Of a DNA stretch of 64,000 bases, positions 56,478-64,000 are shown in pieces. Location of the stretch: positions 1 through 64,000 of the forward strand of contig NW_026944390.1 in NCBI RefSeq assembly GCF_033439725.1, written 5' to 3'. The stretch's first letter is position 1; every line of letters starts with the position of its first letter. The position numbers and the translations under genes are program-made. The notes below the pieces were generated by a model. It was not told the DNA's origin. It did not search any database and worked only from the letters and a program-made list of their open reading frames with translations. This DNA is from Neurospora tetraspora. Taxonomy: Eukaryota > Ascomycota > Sordariomycetes > Sordariales > Sordariaceae.

Positions 56478-58355
56478 ATGGCTTCCATGTTCGCCCAGTC
56501 GGGCAGCGGCACCCTTTTCCTCGGCGGCCAAAAGATTTCCGGTGCTGAGATCAGAGAGCAGAATGGCAAGTCTCCCCTGCCCCTGAGCCTCCAGCTAAGG
56601 ATCCCACCAGCAAGCAGTGTTTGGGATGGCATCAAGTTTGGGTCGCTAACCCATGATGATTTCGTATAGTCATCGCCACACAAGCCATCGCAAATGTCGT
56701 CAAGAGCTCCTTCGGTCCCAGCGGTCTCGACAAGATGATGGTCGACGACATTGGTGTAAGCTGCTTCTCCCCCGCCCCTATCGCCAAAAGTTGAATGAAC
56801 CCCGCCATGCCTAACACCGTTTGCGCAGGATGTTACTGTTACAAACGATGGCGCTACTATTCTCAGCTTGCTCGACGTTGAGCACCCCGCAGGCAAGATC
56901 CTCGTCGACCTTGCGCACCAACAAGACAAGGAGGTTGGCGATGGCACAACATCAGTCGTCCTGATCGCGGCCGAGCTGCTCAGGAGAGGAAACGAGTTGA
57001 TGAAGAACCGGATACACCCCACGACTATCATCACCGGCTACCGCCTGGCCCTCAGAGAGGCGGTCAAGTACATGAAAGAGCATATCAGCATCAAGGTCGA
57101 GAACCTCGGTCGCGAGTCCCTCCTCAGCATCGCCAAGACCTCCATGTCCAGCAAGATCATCGGCGCCGACTCCGACTTCTTCGCCAACATGGTCGTTGAC
57201 GCCATCCAGGCCGTCAAGACCACCAACAACAAGAACGAGACCAAGTACCCCGTCAAGGCCGTCAACATCCTCAAGGCCCACGGCAAGGGCGTTACCGAAT
57301 CGATGCTCATCAAGGGCTACGCCCTCAACTGCACTGTCGCCTCCCAGGCCATGAACACCCGTGTAACAGACGCCAAGATTGCCTGCTTGGATATCAACCT
57401 TCAGAAGGAGAGGATGAAGCTTGGTGTCCAGATCACAGTCGATGATCCCCAGCAGCTCGAGGCCATCCGCGCGCGTGAGTCCGGTATGATCATTGAGCGC
57501 GTCGAGATGATTCTCAAGGCGGGCGCAAACGTCGTTTTGACGACAAAGGGTATCGATGACATGGTTCTCAAGCTTTTCGTCGAGAAGGGCGCTATGGCTG
57601 TGCGCCGCTGCAAGAAGGAGGATCTTCGCCGTATCGCCCGTGCCACCGGCGCCACTCTCCTCAGCACTCTTTCCGATCTCAACGGCGACGAGAAGTTCGA
57701 GCCCTCTTACCTCGGTCACGCCGAGGAGGTTGTCCAGGAGCGCATTTCCGATGACGAGTGCATCTTGATCAAGGGCACCAAGGTTCACTCTTCGGCCTCC
57801 ATCATTCTCCGTGGCCCCAACGACTTCACCCTCGACGAGATGGAGCGCTCGGTTCACGACAGCTTGTGCGCTGTTAAGCGTACCTTGGAAAGTGGCAGCA
57901 TCGTGCCCGGTGGTGGTGCGGTCGAGACGGCTCTGCACATTTACCTGGAGGAGTACGCCGGCACTGTCGGTTCCAGGGAGCAGCTCGCCATTGGTGAGTT
58001 TGCCCAATCGCTACTCGTTATTCCCAAGACCTTGGCCGTCAACGCCGCCAAGGATGCCTCCGAGCTTGTCGCCCAACTACGATCAAGGCACGCTCTGTCG
58101 CAGCGCATCCAGGAAGGCGAGGCGAACGAGGACGAGAAGATTGTTGCCCGTAAGAAGGCCTACAAGAACTACGGTCTTGACCTGATGAAGGGCAAGGTTG
58201 TGGACGAGATCAAGGCCGGCGTTATGGAGCCTAGCATGAGCAAGGTCACGCAACTGAAGAGTGCGGTGGAAGCATGCATCAGCATCATGCGTATCGATAC
58301 CCTCATCACACTCGACCCTGAACAGAGGCCGGATGATGATGGACACGACCACTAA
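56478..58355 (+). CDS. cct1: T-complex protein 1 subunit alpha (CCT1/TCP-1), cytosolic chaperonin
   Basis: Three exons, 56478-56565, 56670-56755 and 56829-58355; 566 residues. Intron 1 is 104 nt with a GC donor (GCAAGT) and TATAG acceptor; intron 2 is 73 nt GT-AG. The N-terminal group II chaperonin signature [20 protein letters not shown] spans exon 2 and continues as [23 protein letters not shown] in exon 3. The nucleotide-binding loop is GDGTTSVV, and GGGAVETAL lies near the C-terminus. CCT1 is one of eight subunits of the TRiC ring that folds actin and tubulin. Only the GC donor keeps [15 protein letters not shown] in frame. Confidence 0.96.
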
Positions 58356-58961
58356 ACGGATTGCAAAGATTTGTTAGATGTTACCATGTAGTTTGGGAGT
58401 ACATAATGTATAAAAACTCTTGATACTACCCATGAAGGCTGGTTCTAGCATGGCATCAATTTTGTGTATGTCATCTGCTTATTCCCGTCACTATTCTAAT
58501 GCATGCGCGGTTAGGCAGGCGAGCTGTCCCTGGCATCCCATTCTTGCCTGGAGAAGCACACATCAACCCTAACCCTGCTCAGGGGTAATCGAATTCAACG
58601 TCAATTCTGATGATTCATATGACCTTTAACCCAACTACACTCCCTCTTTCTTGCTTCAGCCTTTCTTATCTTCTTCCCTAGTCTCAACCAATACTCCAAT
58701 TAATCTGCATCATGTCGAAATAATCGGGAAATTCACATTAAACCCATTCTCAGCCCGCCAACTCCCCTCCGTTCTCTTCTTCCTCGTACACTCCATCGCT
58801 CCCACGGATGCACAGGTGCTCGTAGCACCGACAGTAATACAATGAGGCTCACCGCTTGAACGTCCGATGAATGATCACGAACAAACTCCGAGTTGATATT
58901 TTCTTTTTCTCGTCATAGGTACCATAGCGCGCCAGGGGGGTCGTAGAAAATGATCACACAT
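58356..58961. other. 3' flank of CCT1 up to the AT-rich boundary
   Basis: Normal-composition DNA without a recognised gene. The AT-rich block begins just beyond it. Confidence 0.6.
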
Positions 58962-59001
58962 ATGATTTTACAGTTGTGAAATATGACAATTGTAAAATCA
59001 T
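58962..59001. repeat. 16-bp inverted repeat (hairpin) at the AT-rich boundary
   Basis: ATGATTTTACAGTTGT (58962-58977) and ACAATTGTAAAATCAT (58986-59001) are reverse complements with one mismatch, separated by 8 nt. The mismatch is a C/T difference, as RIP would give. It lies at the gene-rich/AT-rich border and may be the remnant of a small transposon end. Confidence 0.8.
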
Positions 59002-60798
59002 CCTAGGACTATATTGGGTCTAAGACATAAGAAGCAGTCAATTCAATATATATAGTACAGGTCATCTCTATACGAATCACTCATTAACTATAAATATTTT
59101 CACATCAAATCAATTCATCTGAAAACTATCGTACAATTATATTTAATTTAAGCTGAAGGGATAATATTTTTATCGATATAGTATTGCATCCTAAATTCAT
59201 TTTGAAATATCAATTTATTTTTTTCTTTCCAATCTATCTATGTATCTAAATTAAGTCGGTATACGTTCCTTTATTACTTCCAACCTATTTTATTCTCTAT
59301 ATTAATTATAAAAAGAATTATTACTATTAGTATATAACTTTTAATTAATTTCTTCTTCTAAATAAATAAATCTAACTTCTAGTAAAGCATCTTTAAAAAT
59401 AAAAATAATTATAAAATATAATCATTATTAATTAATAACTTTACTTCGACTTAGGAAGACGGTTTTATTTTAAAATATTTCATAGACCGAATATTATTAT
59501 AGAGATTAATTCTTATTTTTCGTATATAAAATTAGTTTAAATTAAATATATATATAATACAATTTACCTTTTTTATAGTAAGCTTATTTCTTAGTAGGAC
59601 GATTTCTAACTAAAAATTAATTCTAGTAAGAAATTAATTCCGCCTTAATATTAGGTTCAAAGTATAATTAATATTTTATAATAAAAAGATCGGATATAGG
59701 CGAAATAGCATAGGTTGAGAAAGTGTAGTATAAACAAAATAGGTAATATTTAATTTAATCCAATTACTAGGCGCCTTATTACCGGGAGCCCTATTATTAG
59801 GGTCCTACTATTAAGTCCTATTTAGACTACCCTACCGGCCTAGTTCCTCCATTCCCAAATCTAATTTAAATTTCTCCTCCTCTTCCTCCTCCTCCTCCTC
59901 TAATATTATCGTCGCTAACCCTCCCGATTAACTTTACTAAACTATTACTATTTACAATTTTAAAAAGAGGAATCTAAACGTTAAAAAAGTTAGTAAATTC
60001 CCTCCTATTCGAATAATCGTAATAGCAATACAGTAATAAGTAGATTAAAGGTATTTTCACTTTAATCTTAGGAATACATTACAGTTTCTTACAAGAAGCT
60101 ACAGAAATTTATACCTAAAGGTACCTAAATTATAAAGTAAGTTAATTAATTATAAAATATAGGAGTATTAAGTATATACCTTAAAGCGAAACAGGTAATA
60201 GAATAAAAATTGTAGCGTTACAACGAAGTAAGTAAAATAGAAGGGAATTTATACGTAATATTAGCGAGGGGAATACAAAGCGAATAAAACGGTTAAGGGT
60301 AAAAGAGTAAATTATTAAAGTAGCAGCAGTAATTAATGAAAATGAATTAATTATATACAATATTAAATAATTAGAAAGCGTATAATTAAATATAACTCCA
60401 GAGGTAATTATAAAATATTAATTACTTAGTAGATATTATTACATTAAAACTAACTTACCCATAATACTACAAAATATAAAAAAAAGCCAATAATTATCTA
60501 TTATTCGTTATTAGTATAAAACTAGAGGATAGGGCAACAAAAAGAGGGGAAACTATAGAATCGAAAGCGGATTAACTTATATAATTACCTTAATAATAAT
60601 TTTTATAATTCTTACTAATATTTAAATAATTAAATCGGAGGTCTCTTAAAGGAATATTAGGTAGAAATATTTACTGGAGGAAAAGTTAATCGATTTACGA
60701 ATTAGTATACCGTTAGGAAAAGACCTTAAAAATAGCTAAAATTAGTTTAGAAGTATATATTTTTTATAGTTATCGGTTATGTGTAGTAGGCGAGCATA
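59002..60798. other. AT-rich RIP-type DNA, unassigned
   Basis: TpA-rich, CpA-poor sequence without open frames. It is probably RIP-mutated repeat DNA, but I could not match it to a family. A (CCT)n-like tract lies at 59874-59900. Confidence 0.6.
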
Positions 60799-60803
60799 GT
60801 ATT
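60799..60803. repeat. Target-site duplication GTATT, left copy
   Basis: GTATT directly precedes the 5' LTR and is repeated exactly after the 3' LTR (63033-63037). Five bp is the usual size for gypsy and copia insertions. Confidence 0.8.
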
Positions 60804-61077
60804 TATCATGGGGCCAGAGCCCAGGGGTTAAGCTTGGCTGTTGCCAAGCCGTGTCCTGCCTTATCGATAGGGTCCCTACCTTATTGATAGGGATGCGAGC
60901 CTTCTGGTTGGCTAGACCTATATGTTTGCCTGGGCCGTGCGGTCTTGGCACTGGTTGTATAAAACCTTCTTTCGACGGTACCCTTCTGGTATAATCTTCC
61001 TTCTTACTCTCCTTATTAAATATAGTATTTCAATTATACGACTGTACGCTGTGCTTTTCTCGTGCAGATCCGTTATA
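60804..61077 (+). repeat. 5' LTR (274 bp)
   Basis: Starts TATCATGGGG (from TGTCA) and ends CCGTTATA (from TTACA). It contains a TATA box (TATAAAA at about 60958-60964). Confidence 0.88.
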
Positions 61078-61479
61078 TTATATTTGACCCTCTTTTTAAA
61101 TTAATACTATTGCTCTTCTTTTATAGGTACCGCTAAAGAGTCTCTCTCCCCATCGACCTCTATAATATTTTAATAATAACCGCTCCTTTAAATTACTTAG
61201 TCGACGAATTTTTAAGAATGATAATAATAATTTGCCTCTTCTATTAAATAGTTAATTCTCGAGATTTTTAACCTCTGTACTGCTTAGCCGGCCTCCCTTC
61301 TTTTCGATTTGTTATTTCGTAAGTTAATTTTCTCCTATTTCGAAAAATTTTTAAGGAGTAAAGAAGAGTTCGAAACTTAAGTTTTAAACGCGTAGGCTAA
61401 ATTTTACGTAGATAACCCAGCTATTAGTAATTTAGAAGCGTAGTTTTATTATTTGTTCACTTATTTATTGCCCGCTATT

Positions 61480-62010
61480 AAGAAACTATTTATTATTTTC
61501 GCTATTTTTCTTCAATTTCCCTATAAGTTTATTAATAAGTTCCGTCTTATATATAGGGATTTTAACGTTGTTAAATGAGTTGGTTAGGAGTTTTACTAAT
61601 TATATTAAAAGTTTGGTTCTAAGGAATTTATAGCGGCCTTTATTGTCCGATTCGAGGAAGTGTTTTACTACGTTTATGCGGATTCTTAGTTTGATACCGC
61701 TAAAATTAATTAATTTATTATTGCTTTGAATTATAATTGGAAATAATAGTTTTCCGACTGAATTGACGTATTTGAATAGTATTTTTAATTATTTAAATAC
61801 TTGCGTTATTTTAATAATAATGTTTTTCTTTTAGCCTCCGCCTTATTATTAAGGTAGGCCCTAATTGAGGATGAGGGTAATTTTATAGATATTTTTATTA
61901 ATGTTTCGGCGATGAAGATATTATTATTTTAGAAGTAGAAGAATAAGTAGAAGCGGGAGGGTAAATATGCGAATTGTAGGAATAATTCCTATTAGTTTAA
62001 ATAGTATAAA
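61480..62010 (+). pseudogene. RIP-disrupted gag with CCHC zinc knuckle
   Basis: One frame can be read through with stops only at CAG/CAA-to-TAG/TAA or TGG-to-TAG type positions. At about 61621-61760 it reads FIVRFEEVFYYVYADS.FDTAKIN, matching the fungal gag pattern 'F..FE..l..A.ad.w.d..Ki'. At 61966-62007, in the same frame (321 bp on), codons fit C-x2-C-x4-H-x4-C if TAT is read as former TGT or CAT and TAG as former CAG: the only intact cysteine is the second. Weak traces that might be a protease follow near 62160-62270. Confidence 0.8.
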
Positions 62011-62738
62011 AAGATAAAGATAAATAACGTTCGAGTGTAACCCGGTAGGGGTTTAGATAGTTACGACGATAATAGTTAAAAGGAGGAGTTTTTAAATTAA
62101 GTAGTACTTTATTGAGGGTAGCTTTAATAATATTATAGTAGAGGGAGAATTAATTATTTAGGTAATAATTAATGTAAATAAGGTATTTATTAGCTAAATA
62201 TGTAGTTAATTTTGAATTTACTTTTTTAATTACATATAGTTAATTAAGTTAGTGCCTATTTATAATATAACTGATAGAGGGAATAGGTATTATATTTTGT
62301 GAGTATAAGAATTATTAAGGTCGTTCCTTAGCGAGGGAAAGAGAGGGTAGCCGATTATTAGTAAGAGAAGTAAAATAATATAAAGTATTGGGTAATAGCC
62401 TTAATTTGATTATTTCCATTACGGATTATTAATATAATACGGTGAAAGAGCTTCCTTAATAAGTAAGGTTTAGAAATGTCCTTTAATTTAGTTTTAATAC
62501 TTATAATTATAAAGCGTAATTCTATATAGGTAACGGCGGGTATATTTTTATTACCGATTCGGGTAGTAGGTAGGTGGTTGTGTAGTATTTACTTGGGAGC
62601 TTAGTATAGATATTTCTTTTAGTATTATTAATTTTTTCCCTATTTAAATAAGTATTTGGTTGGGTGCAGTTGTATTAGATTTTGGTTATTCTTATGTATT
62701 TAGTTACAATAGATTTTATACGGTGGACCGTACTCCCT

Positions 62739-62755
62739 AAGGGGGAGTAGGGGGG
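62739..62755 (+). promoter_or_regulatory. Polypurine tract of the LTR element
   Basis: AAGGGGGAGTAGGGGGG, purine except for one T, lies 3 bp before the 3' LTR; this is the priming site for plus-strand DNA in LTR elements. Confidence 0.7.
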
Positions 62756-62758
62756 TAA

Positions 62759-63032
62759 TATTATAGGGTTAGAACTTAGGGGTCAAGTTTGGTTGTTATT
62801 AAATTGTGTTTTGCTTTATCGATAGGGTCTTTGCCTTATCGATAGGGATACGAGCCTTCTAGTTGGCCAGACCTATATACTTGCCTGGCCCGTACGGTCT
62901 TAGCGTTAGTTATATAAAATCTTCTTTCGACGGCACCCTTCTAGTGCAGTCTTCCTTCTTGCTCTCCTTATTAAATATAGCATTTCAACCATACGACTGT
63001 ACGCTGTGCTTTTCTCGTACAGACCCGTTACA
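62759..63032 (+). repeat. 3' LTR (274 bp)
   Basis: Pairs base for base with the 5' LTR (offset 1955). It ends in the unmutated CCCGTTACA and starts TATTATAGGG. Confidence 0.88.
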
Positions 63033-63037
63033 GTATT
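63033..63037. repeat. Target-site duplication GTATT, right copy
   Basis: Exact repeat of the 5 bp before the 5' LTR. Confidence 0.8.
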
Positions 63038-64000
63038 GAATAGGTTAGAAATAACGGTCGATAATATTATTTATAATAACCGGAAGGTTTTGAAATTAGT
63101 GACCGCAATCGAAATTAGAGGAATTAATTCATTTACTTTATATAAAAGACGAGGATATTTATCCCGCTAGAGCATTTAACAATAAATTAGAGTATAAGGT
63201 TATTAATATATACAATATATTATTATATAGTAGAAACGTAGGGATAGTAATTATTAGAGCCGGAGGATATTACTATCGAGAATTAATTATAATTAGGGTT
63301 TAGCGGTCGAAATTCGAAGTTATGTTGTATGTATTCTATTTAGTAGTAGAGGTAAATAAAGAAATAGGCTGCCCGCGCAGGGTTGAAGTCTATCAATATA
63401 GTACGGGAATTCGAAAGAGAGAGGCGGGATTTATTCGGCAACAAATAGCTAGACCCTAAGATGTAGGCGAAACGTAATAATAATAATTTAACGTAGGCGA
63501 ATAGAATAAAATAATAGAAATTATTTAATAAAGTTAAAAGGTTAAAGTTTTAAGATTTATAAAAAAATTTACGACGAGCGGATTTAATACTTCAATTATA
63601 TAAGAATATTCCTTCCTGCTATTTCTACTTATAGTTCATTATATTCTTTCTACTTAATAATTCTAACCGAAGTTCTAGGGCAAGTTAGAAAAAAAATTAA
63701 TATACCCGTAGCTTGGGCGTTCAGGGGGAGCGCAACGCTAACTCTACCTCAATTTAGGGAAATATATAGATATTATATAATTATAAAAAAAGTAGGTTCT
63801 TATATTACTATTATCCTCTATAGTTAAAATACGTAAAGGATTAAACTAGAGCGGCAAATAATAATTACTTAGAAAAATATATCCTCTTTCTATTATTTAT
63901 ATAAAATAAATATCATAATTAACATACACGAAGTCGCCATCGCCTCGATTATCATCTATACCTAATCTAGTAAAATACTAGAGAATCCGATAATCCTTCT
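63038..64000. other. AT-rich RIP-type DNA, unassigned
   Basis: TpA-rich sequence without open frames continues to the window end. It is probably an older repeat into which the LTR element inserted. I could not assign a family. Confidence 0.55.

Larger units (their letters stand above)
60804..63032 (+). mobile_element. Short LTR retrotransposon, RIP-mutated, non-autonomous
   Basis: A 2229-bp element bounded by two 274-bp LTRs lying at a constant offset of 1955 bp with no indels. The original ends were probably TGTCA...TTACA. It is flanked by the GTATT duplication. A purine tract (AAGGGGGAGTAGGGGGG, 62739-62755) stands before the 3' LTR as polypurine tract. The 1.68-kb interior encodes a gag remnant but is far too short for gag plus pol, and I find no reverse transcriptase motif. 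LTR differences are almost all C/T or G/A, as RIP produces. It probably depended on a related complete element for movement. Confidence 0.9.

Noticed and set aside
56952-58007. 351-codon open frame on the minus strand
   Set aside because: Antisense shadow of CCT1 exon 3.
60801-60803. LTR starting three bases earlier
   Set aside because: Similarity between the two LTRs begins at 60804/62759, and only this start leaves a perfect GTATT duplication on both sides.

Overview
The window looks like nuclear DNA of a filamentous ascomycete of the Sordariales, most likely Neurospora or a close relative. Support comes from short introns (about 54-210 nt) with GTAAGT/GTGAGT-like donors and CTAAC-like branch points, single dispersed genes on both strands, a lone 5S rRNA gene with a TATA box at exactly -29, and two AT-rich flanks whose transposon remnants carry dense C-to-T and G-to-A changes typical of repeat-induced point mutation (RIP).

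Layout. Positions 1-2870 are a RIP-degraded hAT DNA transposon, transposase on the minus strand. A tRNA-Gly(GCC) gene sits about 600 bp inside the gene-rich part. From 3.8 to 58.4 kb there are 17 protein genes: a Yvc1/TRPY-like cation channel (-), an orphan serine/proline-rich membrane-anchored protein (+), the nucleoporin Nup155/Nup170 (-), a very-long-chain 3-oxoacyl-CoA reductase (-) head-to-head with Erg28 (+), galactose-1-phosphate uridylyltransferase (-), SAGA adaptor Ada2 (+), a NIPA-type magnesium transporter with a long tail (+), a CHIP/STUB1-like TPR/U-box ubiquitin ligase (+), a single-pass SH3 protein (-), the H/ACA RNP assembly factor Naf1 (-), mannosyltransferase Alg9 (+), two F-box proteins (-, -), exonuclease V Exo5 (+), cytosolic prolyl-tRNA synthetase (-) and chaperonin subunit CCT1 (+). 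An odd tRNA-like gene with two B boxes lies at 10.74 kb, and a 5S rRNA gene at 44.54 kb.

The right flank (about 59-64 kb) is AT-rich again. It holds a complete but short LTR retrotransposon (60804-63032) with 274-bp LTRs, a GTATT target duplication and a RIP-riddled gag with a recognisable zinc knuckle. The interior is too short for pol, so the element was non-autonomous.

Functionally the genes are ordinary housekeeping or cell-biology genes and not a pathway cluster. Several are arranged head-to-head with shared 0.5-1 kb promoters (reductase/Erg28, GalT/Ada2, Naf1/Alg9, F-box/Exo5, ProRS/CCT1). I found no convincing new multi-gene system. The most unusual items are the two-B-box tRNA-like gene, the short F-box protein with a predicted membrane tail, the divergent 5S gene, the GC-AG intron in CCT1 and the short gag-only retrotransposon. 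Exon boundaries were set by hand from splice signals and frame and were not checked against transcripts.
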